Made by a program: the position numbers and the translations under genes. Below the pieces are notes generated by a model, which saw only the letters and a program-made list of their open reading frames with translations, did not search any database and was not told the origin of the DNA. This document shows positions 6,827 through 13,814 of a stretch of DNA of 13,814 nt, one piece after another. Numbering within the stretch: position 1 is the first letter of the stretch; every line of letters starts with the position of its first letter. The stretch spans positions 1 through 13,814 of the forward strand of contig CALDBH010000054.1 of the NCBI GenBank assembly GCA_937938065.1. Reading direction: 5' to 3'. This DNA comes from an uncultured Sulfurovum sp. (GTDB taxonomy: Bacteria; Campylobacterota; Campylobacteria; Campylobacterales; Sulfurovaceae).

Positions 6827-7329
6827 AAAAGAGTTTCATCGCATTCATGGTTGCCTGGTTTGCCATACTTGTGCTCATGCCCAAGCAAGAATTTTACTAT
6901 AAGCTTGAAGAAGAGCTTGCCAAACATGAGATAAAACTCAATGAAGGAAAGATGAAAGAAGAATTCTTCTCTTTGAACTTGGAACAAGTCACAGTCTATT
7001 TTAAAGGTATACCTGTAGCCACGATAGAAGAAGTGAATCTTTGTACTTTGCTTTTTTATAGCAGTGTAGAATTACAGGCACTTCATATAGATGACTCCTT
7101 AAAAACGATGGTACCGCAAGAAACACAAAAAGCTGTCATCACGCACTCGATTCTTTCACCTTTAGAGCTCTCTGTGGATGCAAGCGGTTCTTTTGGCGGG
7201 ATGACAGGAACGATAGACTTAAGTGAACGCACAGTACGTTTAGATTTTAATGAGAGTAAAAACATAGAGATGTTAAAACCTCAGTTGAAAAAAGACGAAA
7301 AAGGATGGAACTATGAAACATCTTTTTAA
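6814..7329 (+). CDS. GspN-like T2SS protein
   Basis: The 171-residue product starts with an N-terminal hydrophobic segment at about 8-22 (FIAFMVAWFAILVLM), an anchor or uncleaved signal. A strand-rich periplasmic part follows, with motifs such as FFSLNLEQVTVYFKGIPV, IEEVNLCTLLFYSS and SGSFGGMTGTIDL. Alternating beta strands with a late GSFGGMTGTIDL repeat-like turn resemble GspN (T2SSN family), an accessory T2SS protein of uncertain role. Standard GspN has about 250 residues, so this is a shortened form. It lies between M-like and C genes and overlaps both, by 13 and 17 bases. GGAG at 6805-6808 is five bases from the ATG at 6814; an ATG at 6820 is the alternative. Moderate confidence in the family, high that it is a real gene. 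Confidence 0.6.
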   Translation: MQMVKKSFIAFMVAWFAILVLMPKQEFYYKLEEELAKHEIKLNEGKMKEEFFSLNLEQVTVYFKGIPVATIEEVNLCTLLFYSSVELQALHIDDSLKTMVPQETQKAVITHSILSPLELSVDASGSFGGMTGTIDLSERTVRLDFNESKNIEMLKPQLKKDEKGWNYETSF

Positions 7330-8146
7330 ACCTGAAATCGTGAAAGGGCTTTGGTCACTGTTGATTTTACTGCTTGTCGTTAAAATGGTTTGGTTTTTCG
7401 TTGAGGTATTATGGTTGCCGACTATGGGCGTAGAACATAGCGAAGACAAAGGGGGTAAAGCCCTTTACTATAGAGTAAAACTGAGCCCAAATGGAGCACC
7501 TGCACCTACTACAACGAAAAGACCGGTACAAACCGCAGGTGGTATTAGAGATATCAAGCTTTTGGCTATTTATAATGCTTCAGATGCCACAGTAGTGACA
7601 GTGGAGCATAAGCGAAAAACAACAGTACTTGCCAAAGGCGAAGCCATTAATGGATTTGTCCTTGAGGGAGCAGGATCTAACTATGCTACCTTTAGCAAAG
7701 ATTCAAAAACATATAAGATCAATTTGATTATCAGCACAAAAGGTGATACATCCGTTCAAAGCGCCAAGCCTTCTCCTGTACCTGTGTCCTCGGCAAGTGA
7801 GGTTGAAGGTGATGTTGTGGATGCAGGTGATCATAAAATTATTGACAAATCATTGATAGACCATTATGCTACAAATATGGATGATATTTATAAAAATATC
7901 GGTATCAAAGAGATAAAGAAAGGTGAGAAGCTAGAAGGTTTCAGTATCTCCTTTGTGCGCAAAGGTTCACCTTTTGCGAAGCTTGGAGTCAAAAGAGGTG
8001 ATGTCATCAAATCTATTAACGGAGAAAAGATAGATAGCTACAATGCTGCTTTTGGTGTATATAAAAATATTTCAAATATTGATAACCTGACACTGGTTAT
8101 CCAAAGAGGTAAAGAAGAAATGGAGTTAGAATATGAAGTTAACTAA
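7313..8146 (+). CDS. gspC: Type II secretion protein GspC with PDZ domain
   Basis: GspC bridges the inner-membrane platform to the secretin and takes part in substrate selection. The 277-residue protein has a short cytoplasmic end and a membrane helix near 13-35. A Pro/Thr-rich linker leads to a homology-region domain at about 77-140, beginning IRDIKLLAIYNASDATVVTV and continuing through KGEAINGFVLEGA. A second linker rich in Ser, Pro and Val leads to a C-terminal PDZ domain at about 195-275, with GSPFAKLGVKRGDVIKSING as its core. The HR domain is what binds the N0 domain of GspD. A site AAAGGA lies about seven bases ahead of the ATG. The gene overlaps the GspN-like gene by 17 bases and gspD by 14. 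Domain order and placement directly ahead of the secretin make the call strong. Confidence 0.9.
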   Translation: MKHLFKPEIVKGLWSLLILLLVVKMVWFFVEVLWLPTMGVEHSEDKGGKALYYRVKLSPNGAPAPTTTKRPVQTAGGIRDIKLLAIYNASDATVVTVEHKRKTTVLAKGEAINGFVLEGAGSNYATFSKDSKTYKINLIISTKGDTSVQSAKPSPVPVSSASEVEGDVVDAGDHKIIDKSLIDHYATNMDDIYKNIGIKEIKKGEKLEGFSISFVRKGSPFAKLGVKRGDVIKSINGEKIDSYNAAFGVYKNISNIDNLTLVIQRGKEEMELEYEVN

Positions 8147-10127
8147 AATTGTATTGAGTATATTGATAGTATTGTCTGCAGGGTTACATGCGGAAGAGGA
8201 ATATGTAGATGTAAACTTTCGTAACCTTGCGGTGAAAGACTTCATCGAGATGGTCTCCAAGATCACACAGAAAAATATTCTGATAGAAGCTGAGCCTAAA
8301 GGCAAAATTAACTTTGTATCTACAAAGCCTATTAAAAAGAGTGCTCTCTTCTCTTTAGCAAACTCTATTTTGGGTGGCAAAGGTATGACGATCATTGACC
8401 AGGGTGAGTACTACAAGGTTGTCAAATCCAATGATGCCGCAGGAGAAGGACTTGATGTAAGCAGCAGTATCAAGGGTGAAACGATGAAAACAGTGATGTT
8501 CCCTTTAAAGAATTCAAATGCTGCAGTACTCCGTGCAAAGATCAAACCACTGCTTCATAAGAGTGCAAAAGTGATTTCATTTAAGGAGAACAATGTCTTG
8601 GCAGTGACTGCAGATCCGAGAACTTTGGAGGCTATCTCAAAAGTCATCAAGGCAGTTGAATCACAAGGTGAAAAAAAATCGGTTGTGATCAAACTGAAAA
8701 ACTCCATGGTTAAAGATGTCTATGCAAATGCCCAAAATATGGCAAAGAAGATCTTCCCTCAGACCATTGAAAGTGAAAAAGTTGATATCTTCAAAGATGA
8801 AGCAACAAACTCCATTATTCTTGTTGGTCAAAAGGATAATAACAACCGCATGATCAAGTATATCAAACAACTGGATATTAAAGGCGAGAGTACGACACAG
8901 CAAATGTATGTTATAAGGCTCAAAAACTCCAATGTCGAAGAGATGGAAAAGATCATGAGTAAACTGATCTCCCAGATGAATAATGTAGCCGTGAAAGCAC
9001 CTGTAAAAGGTGGAAAGCCACCAAGTAAAGCCATGGTAGTATCTGACATTGAAAGAAATGCATTGATCCTGCTTGCCACAGCAGAGCAAATGAAGAACAT
9101 CAGAGCAACCGTAAAAAAGATCGATATTCCTAAAGTACAAGTATACGTAAAAGCGAAGATCGTTGAAATTGACAGTAATATGGCCGCAAAGATCGGATTG
9201 AAGTATGGTATAAATGGTGGAGCAATTGGTTCCACGGGTCTTTTCACTCTCGCAGGAAATATGGGTGCTTCAGCACTGCAAATGTCTCCAGCACTTTTGG
9301 GGTTCTTGAATCTAAATACAGAGACATATGAAGGTCTTGATGCCAATGGTAATCCTATTTACTCTTCTAATCCTGCTTTCAAATTTGATTCCACAGATAA
9401 GGTCTTTGCCTTGGGTGCGACCCTTGACCTCTTAGAACAAAACGGTGCAGCACGTCTCATGAGTGAACCTTCTGTCTTGTGTACCAACAACAAAGAAGCA
9501 GAGATATATGTAGGGCAGACGATGTCTATTTTGACTGAAGCACAACAGTCTACATCAGGTGTTTCAACCGTTCTCAATAATTATTCGAGAGAAGACATTG
9601 GGCTTACCTTAAAAGTGAAGCCAAGACTCTCAAGCAACAATAAAGTCACATTAGAAGTAGAAACAGTGCTTGAAGATGTTGATCCTTCTACAGAGCAAAT
9701 AGCAGATAGACCAACGACCACAAAAAGAACAGTGAAGACCAATGCCATTGTCAACAATGGAGAGATGATCATCTTGGGCGGGTTGATCAAAAGAGTTGGG
9801 GGTAAAGGGCAGTCTAAAGTACCATTGTTAGGAGATATCCCGATAATTGGGGAATATCTGTTTACACATACTTCAGATGTAGAACGTGAACAGAATGTAG
9901 TGATCTATCTCACTCCTTATATTGTGAGAAAAAGTGATGACCTGCAAAAGTTAAAAAGTATGCTGGCTGAACTTGAAGAGGTACAGGGAAGATACAACGA
10001 TTTCTTCAAAAAGGCATTGGAAGAAAAAACAGGGGTCTCTGTTGAAGAAGCCAGCGTTCCCGCAAGTAACAGAATTAAGAGAAAATCTGCGAGCAACTTA
10101 AGTATTTTAGAAGATGAGGAAGCGTAA
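8133..10127 (+). CDS. gspD: Type II secretion secretin GspD
   Basis: GspD forms the multimeric outer-membrane channel. The 664-residue precursor has a Sec signal peptide (core IVLSILIVLSAGL, cleavage probably after HA near residue 21) without a lipobox. Domain order is complete: N0 at about 25-100 (VDVNFRNLAVKDFIEMV), N1 from about 119, N2 from about 183, N3 from about 256, then the secretin core from about 345 to 605. The secretin signature begins GEMIILGGL at residue 543 and ends VPLLGDIPIIGEYLF. N1, N2 and N3 each open with a related LKNS element at residues 125, 188 and 263. A charged tail of about 60 residues follows the last strand (VVIYLTPYIV) and could hold a pilotin-binding region. 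GGAG ahead of the ATG lies in the end of gspC. Secretin identity is certain; T2SS type follows from neighbours. Confidence 0.96.
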   Translation: MKLTKIVLSILIVLSAGLHAEEEYVDVNFRNLAVKDFIEMVSKITQKNILIEAEPKGKINFVSTKPIKKSALFSLANSILGGKGMTIIDQGEYYKVVKSNDAAGEGLDVSSSIKGETMKTVMFPLKNSNAAVLRAKIKPLLHKSAKVISFKENNVLAVTADPRTLEAISKVIKAVESQGEKKSVVIKLKNSMVKDVYANAQNMAKKIFPQTIESEKVDIFKDEATNSIILVGQKDNNNRMIKYIKQLDIKGESTTQQMYVIRLKNSNVEEMEKIMSKLISQMNNVAVKAPVKGGKPPSKAMVVSDIERNALILLATAEQMKNIRATVKKIDIPKVQVYVKAKIVEIDSNMAAKIGLKYGINGGAIGSTGLFTLAGNMGASALQMSPALLGFLNLNTETYEGLDANGNPIYSSNPAFKFDSTDKVFALGATLDLLEQNGAARLMSEPSVLCTNNKEAEIYVGQTMSILTEAQQSTSGVSTVLNNYSREDIGLTLKVKPRLSSNNKVTLEVETVLEDVDPSTEQIADRPTTTKRTVKTNAIVNNGEMIILGGLIKRVGGKGQSKVPLLGDIPIIGEYLFTHTSDVEREQNVVIYLTPYIVRKSDDLQKLKSMLAELEEVQGRYNDFFKKALEEKTGVSVEEASVPASNRIKRKSASNLSILEDEEA

Positions 10128-11638
10128 TGCATTTCCCTCGTCTCCAAGATGTAAACCTTGACCCTCTTTGGGAAGAGGAGATAAATCACAAGCTGGCACT
10201 CAAACACTCTTTACTCTTTGCTATGGTTGAAGATGTAAAAACATGTATTGTTGAAAAAGAGACACTGGGAGATGCACTGAACTATTTATCAAAACTCACG
10301 TTGGATTATCCTGTGACCATGGTAGATGCTGAGAGTTTTGAGAGATTAAAAAATAAGTTTTTGGAGATCCAGACAGGATCTGATTTTGATGATATGGCAA
10401 CGACCTCAGAGGAACTTATAGAAGTAGAATCTGACCTGTTGGAATTTATCCGTAATTCTCAGGACCTACTTTCAAGCGAAGAGTCTGCACCCATCATTAA
10501 ATTGGTGAATTCACTCTTTTTTCAAGCACTCCAAAAAGGTGCAAGTGATATTCACATTGAGAGTGGAGAGAAAAAGGGTGAGGTACGCTTACGTATAGAT
10601 GGTGCGCTCAAAAAGCATCTTGATCTTGATAAAAGTATTGTAACTTTGGTGATTAACCGGATTAAGGTCATCTCAAATCTTGATATCTCAGAGAAAAGGG
10701 TCCCTCAGGATGGACGTACACAGTTAGCAATTTCTGGGAAAACCATTGATGTAAGGGTGTCAGTCCTGCCTACCTATCATGGTGAGAGAATCGTGATGAG
10801 GATCCTTTCTCAAACAGAACATATCCCGACACTTGAATCTTTAGGTTTTGTAGAAGAGATTACGAAAGACCTCTATAGACTGCTCAATCACGCACATGGC
10901 ATGATACTGGTCACAGGACCCACAGGTTCAGGTAAATCAACCACACTTCATGCCTGTTTACAGCATATCTCCACCCCGGATAAGAATATTATTACCGTAG
11001 AGGATCCAGTGGAGTACAATGCAGACAATATTTCTCAAATACAGGTAAATCCTAAAGTAGGTCTTACTTTCGCAGCAGGGTTACGTTCTATCTTGAGACA
11101 AGATCCAGACATTATCATGGTAGGAGAAATTCGTGACAGCGAAACCGCAGAAATTGCTCTGCGTTCAGCATTGACTGGACACTTGCTTCTCTCTACATTA
11201 CATACCAATGATGCCACTTCTGCTTTAAGTCGTCTAATGGATATGGGCATAGAAAACTTCCTTGTTTCTTCTACGCTTTTGGGTGTATTGGCCCAAAGAC
11301 TTACCCGTAAACTTTGTCTCCACTGTAAGGAAGAGACAAAGCTTGACCCTGCAACAGCACAAGAGATAAATGTCCCTGAAGATAAATTGTATTTTAAAGC
11401 GGTGGGATGTAAAGAGTGTGATTTTACAGGTTACAGAGGAAGACAAGCCATAGGTGAACTTTTTATTATTGATGACAAAGCCAAAGAGATGATGAAAGAT
11501 GGTCTTAATGACCATCAAATAAGAGAGGCCATGAAGAAAGATGGCATGAAAACCATTGCAGATAAACTTAAAGCAATGCTTTTGGCAGGAGAGACGAGTT
11601 ATGAAGAAGCCATCCGTGTCGGACTGATGGACGGCTAA
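10127..11638 (+). CDS. gspE: Type II secretion ATPase GspE
   Basis: GspE is the cytoplasmic hexameric ATPase that powers pseudopilus assembly. The 503-residue length is typical. A divergent N-terminal domain of about 120 residues, expected to contact the GspL-like protein, precedes the catalytic core. The core has PIIKLVNSLFFQALQKGASDIHIES, an Asp-box region, Walker A GPTGSGKST at 264-272, Walker B with DIIMVGEIRD from residue 328 (Glu334 catalytic), and a His box TGHLLLSTLHTND. A four-cysteine zinc motif, Cys397/Cys400 and Cys428/Cys431, is present, as in canonical GspE and PilB. The ATG overlaps the gspD TAA by one base (TAATG), and GAGGAAG lies just ahead. The very complete motif set indicates an active enzyme. 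A PilB identity is less likely because GspC and GspG are next to it. Confidence 0.96.
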   Translation: MHFPRLQDVNLDPLWEEEINHKLALKHSLLFAMVEDVKTCIVEKETLGDALNYLSKLTLDYPVTMVDAESFERLKNKFLEIQTGSDFDDMATTSEELIEVESDLLEFIRNSQDLLSSEESAPIIKLVNSLFFQALQKGASDIHIESGEKKGEVRLRIDGALKKHLDLDKSIVTLVINRIKVISNLDISEKRVPQDGRTQLAISGKTIDVRVSVLPTYHGERIVMRILSQTEHIPTLESLGFVEEITKDLYRLLNHAHGMILVTGPTGSGKSTTLHACLQHISTPDKNIITVEDPVEYNADNISQIQVNPKVGLTFAAGLRSILRQDPDIIMVGEIRDSETAEIALRSALTGHLLLSTLHTNDATSALSRLMDMGIENFLVSSTLLGVLAQRLTRKLCLHCKEETKLDPATAQEINVPEDKLYFKAVGCKECDFTGYRGRQAIGELFIIDDKAKEMMKDGLNDHQIREAMKKDGMKTIADKLKAMLLAGETSYEEAIRVGLMDG

Positions 11639-11643
11639 GGTCA

Positions 11644-12207
11644 ATGTCTAACCGTAAAGCATTCACCCTTTTAGAAGTTCTTATCTCCATTGCCCTTTTG
11701 GGTATCGTCATAGTGGCACTCTTCTCTTCTGTAGATATGATGCAAAACTCCAATCAACAGCTTGCCCAATATTTGGAAAAATCTAAAAGAATCACGAATG
11801 CCACCAAAGTATTGTACATGGATATGATGGGCTCTGATGGAAATGTCACGATTAAAAAAGATGAATTCAGCAGAGTATGCATGGAAGAGACACGAAATTC
11901 GCTGTATGCTTTGCCTACTGCAAAGGTATGTTGGGTCGTCCTTAAGAAAGACAAAACACTTACACGAATAGAAGGAAATGGATACCATTTGCCTTTAAGG
12001 CTAGAGGAAAGAGTTGAAATTGACCCTATTATGACGGATATAGAGGTCTTTGATGTCTACCATGAAAAAGACAAGATCTTAGTCCTTATCCAACAAAAAG
12101 GACAAGAACCAATCAGTTTTATGGTACAGGGGATTACCAAAGCAGTGAAAAAGAAAAAACCTACAACAAAAACAGATACAAATACAACTACCGCTCCTAC
12201 AAAATAG
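11644..12207 (+). CDS. Minor pseudopilin, GspJ/GspI-like, with Lys/Thr-rich tail
   Basis: This 187-residue protein has a short prepilin leader (MSNRKA) before FTLLEVLISIALLGIVIVALF, with Ala at -1 and Glu at +5. The head has two cysteines, Cys79 and Cys96, that could form a disulfide after export. Strand-forming stretches such as VCWVVLKKD and KILVLIQQKG follow. Length and the FTLLEVL start fit GspJ or GspI; as the GspI-like gene is on the other arm, GspJ is the simpler guess. Residues 166-187 are an odd tail of four consecutive lysines followed by Thr, Asp and Pro, unlike a folded pseudopilin end. It follows gspE by five bases with AAGG as ribosome site, and it is the last gene of the rightward T2SS transcript. 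Confidence 0.82.
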   Translation: MSNRKAFTLLEVLISIALLGIVIVALFSSVDMMQNSNQQLAQYLEKSKRITNATKVLYMDMMGSDGNVTIKKDEFSRVCMEETRNSLYALPTAKVCWVVLKKDKTLTRIEGNGYHLPLRLEERVEIDPIMTDIEVFDVYHEKDKILVLIQQKGQEPISFMVQGITKAVKKKKPTTKTDTNTTTAPTK

Positions 12208-12232
12208 TAAAACGAACTAAACAAACTTTCGC

Positions 12233-12238
12233 TAAAAT
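12233..12238 (+). promoter_or_regulatory. Candidate -10 box upstream of the HerA-like gene
   Basis: The 66-bp gap after the last pseudopilin holds TAAAAT, 35 bases ahead of the start codon, after an A/T-rich stretch. No clear -35 is seen. It would separate the ATPase gene from the secretion operon, but read-through is equally possible because no terminator hairpin is visible in the gap. Confidence 0.4.
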
Positions 12239-12273
12239 AGATAGTATGTATTTTTATCATGAAGGATTAGGGG

Positions 12274-13814
12274 ATGCAAGAGATGTATGAAAAGTTAGGA
12301 CTCTTTTATCTGGGGAAAGATATAGATAAGCAAAGTATGGAAGCCACAGAGGCACTCACCCTGCTTAAAAACAAAAATTTCACTACACATGCAGCGATCA
12401 TAGGGATGACAGGTTCTGGGAAAACAGGACTTGGTGTAGGCATCATAGAAGAAGCTGTCATAGACAATATTCCCTCCATCATCATAGATCCAAAAGGAGA
12501 TATGGGTGACTTATGTCTTACCGATCCAGGTTTCTCTCATGCCTCTTTTGAACCATGGGTCGCAGATGAAGCAAAATCCAAAGATGCCAATGTCAATGAA
12601 TATGCTAAGAAAATATCTACCGTCTGGAAAGAGGGGATAGAGAGTTGGGGGCAAAATGCAGAACGGGTACAGAAATTTCATGATGTGAAAAAAACCATCT
12701 ATACACCGGGAAGTTCAGCCGGCGTCTCCATTAACGTCATGAGTTCCCTGGAGGTACCTCCTGCCCAGATACTCGAAGACAGTGATACTTTTGCATCATA
12801 TTTAAAAAGCACAACAACCTCTTTACTCTCTTTAGTAGGAATCAATGCTGATCCTTTAGAGTCTAAGGAGTACATCCTTCTCGCGCAGATCATCACCAAA
12901 TCATGGTTAGCAGATGAAGATCTAAGTATAGAAGGCATCATAGGAAAGATACTCACACCTTCATTTAAAAAGATAGGGGTATTGCCTCTGGATGATTTTT
13001 ATCCGCAAAATGATCGTTTTAAATTGGCTACCAAATTTAACGCGCTTCTTGCAAGCCCCAGTTTTTCACTTTGGCTGCAAGGAGAGAGTTTAGACATCCA
13101 AAAACTCTTGTATGATGAAAACGGTAAAGCAAAAGTAGCTATTTTCTCTATCTCACATCTAAATGATGATGAGCGTATGTTCTTTGTCACCTTGCTTCTC
13201 AATAAATACATTGCATGGATGCGTCGCCAAAGTGGTACCTCTGCACTCAAAACACTACTCTATATGGATGAGATCTTTGGATTCTTCCCTCCTACGAAGA
13301 ATCCGCCAAGTAAAGAGCCTATGTTGCTTCTTCTCAAACAGGCAAGGGCTTTTGGTGTGGGTGTGGTCCTAAGTACTCAAAACCCTGTAGATCTAGACTA
13401 TAAGGGACTTTCCAACATAGGCACATGGTTCATCGGAAGATTACAGACAACACAAGATATTGAGAGGGTTATCGATGGATTAGAAGGTAAAGTAGGCTCC
13501 AATTTTGATAAAAAAGAAATTATGAACCTCTTGTCAAATATGAAAAAGAGAACCTTTTTCCTCAAAAGTGCACATCTGGATGACATTAGACTCTTTAGTA
13601 CCCGATGGGTAATGAGTTACCTGAAAGGACCACTCAAAAGAGATGAGATCTCTTTGCTTATGCATGAGCAAAAAGCAGCACAGAAGAGTGAAGTGCAGAG
13701 TGTAGAGAGCATGGTTAAAAATACCTCTGCATTAGAAAGTTATCAAACTATAGATACCTCGATCCCTCAATACTACGAGCCAGATACATCAGAGCAAAAT
13801 ATATATTATCCAAC
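12274..13814 (+). CDS. HerA-like P-loop ATPase (C-terminus outside window)
   Basis: The frame stays open from the ATG at 12274 to the right edge, giving 513 residues. Walker A GMTGSGKT is at residues 44-51, followed by IPSIIIDPKGDMGDL. Walker B LLYMDEIFGFFPP has Asp332 and Glu333. QARAFGVGVVLSTQNPVDLDYKGL is the sensor-like segment typical of the HerA/FtsK group. A FIGRLQTTQDIERVIDGL stretch follows, in the place of the conserved arginine region. These mark a HerA/DUF87-type ATPase that moves or processes double-stranded DNA in the cytoplasm. The central part (SSLEVPPAQILEDSDTF) is specific to this subgroup. After about residue 455 the sequence becomes polar and linker-like, so another domain probably lies beyond the window. 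AAGGA at 12262-12266 is seven bases before the ATG. A link to DNA repair is only inferred from the family. Confidence 0.88.
   Translation, partial: MQEMYEKLGLFYLGKDIDKQSMEATEALTLLKNKNFTTHAAIIGMTGSGKTGLGVGIIEEAVIDNIPSIIIDPKGDMGDLCLTDPGFSHASFEPWVADEAKSKDANVNEYAKKISTVWKEGIESWGQNAERVQKFHDVKKTIYTPGSSAGVSINVMSSLEVPPAQILEDSDTFASYLKSTTTSLLSLVGINADPLESKEYILLAQIITKSWLADEDLSIEGIIGKILTPSFKKIGVLPLDDFYPQNDRFKLATKFNALLASPSFSLWLQGESLDIQKLLYDENGKAKVAIFSISHLNDDERMFFVTLLLNKYIAWMRRQSGTSALKTLLYMDEIFGFFPPTKNPPSKEPMLLLLKQARAFGVGVVLSTQNPVDLDYKGLSNIGTWFIGRLQTTQDIERVIDGLEGKVGSNFDKKEIMNLLSNMKKRTFFLKSAHLDDIRLFSTRWVMSYLKGPLKRDEISLLMHEQKAAQKSEVQSVESMVKNTSALESYQTIDTSIPQYYEPDTSEQNIYYP

Noticed and set aside
8661..9140. Minus-strand open frame of 159 codons inside gspD
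   Set aside because: Rich in His, Cys and Phe in the way antisense of Lys/Asp-rich coding gives; no recognisable domain.
8828..9346. Long open frame of 172 codons on the minus strand inside gspD
   Set aside because: It lies wholly opposite a certain secretin gene, has no ribosome site and reads as low-complexity hydrophobic antisense translation.
12208..12273. Terminator between the T2SS operon and the HerA-like gene
   Set aside because: No inverted repeat with a T-run could be found by eye.
1..13814. tRNA or rRNA genes, CRISPR arrays, insertion sequences, prepilin peptidase gene
   Set aside because: None seen: no spaced direct repeats, no transposase-like protein, no cloverleaf-like segment in the short gaps, and no GspO-like product among the genes.

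Overview
The window is AT-rich, densely coded bacterial DNA, and almost all of it is a type II secretion system (T2SS) locus. Prepilin-type leaders with Ala at -1, the style of the small membrane proteins, and a TIGR04219-type outer-membrane protein suggest a Campylobacterota member of the Sulfurovum/Sulfurimonas kind. That placement is inferred from protein character, not from a search.

Layout. Two operons diverge from a 73-bp gap at 4519-4591 that carries overlapping -10-like boxes on the two strands. The leftward (-) arm encodes the major pseudopilin GspG, a GspH-like pseudopilin with four cysteines, a GspI-like pseudopilin read from a TTG codon, and the inner-membrane platform protein GspF, which follows a 102-bp gap with its own candidate promoter. 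After GspF, still leftward, come a TIGR04219-like outer-membrane beta-barrel protein, an RDD-family membrane protein and an MFS transporter cut by the left edge. These three are packed end to end with gspF. The rightward (+) arm encodes GspK-, GspL-, GspM- and GspN-like proteins, then GspC, the secretin GspD, the ATPase GspE and a last GspJ/I-like pseudopilin. From K to E every junction overlaps. A 66-bp gap with a candidate promoter then leads to a HerA-like P-loop ATPase cut by the right edge.

How it works. By family knowledge, GspD forms the outer-membrane channel and GspC links it to the inner-membrane platform made of F, L and M. GspE hydrolyses ATP beneath the platform and drives assembly of a GspG filament tipped by the minor pseudopilins H, I, J and K. 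No prepilin peptidase (GspO/PilD), GspA, GspB or pilotin is in the window, so leader processing must be encoded elsewhere. The gene order is not the usual C-to-O order, and L, M and N are short and divergent. The substrate cannot be told from the sequence; it could be proteins, or DNA uptake as in the Cts system of Campylobacter jejuni.

No RNA gene, CRISPR array, insertion sequence or attachment site was seen, and no gene-free stretch exceeds about 100 bp.
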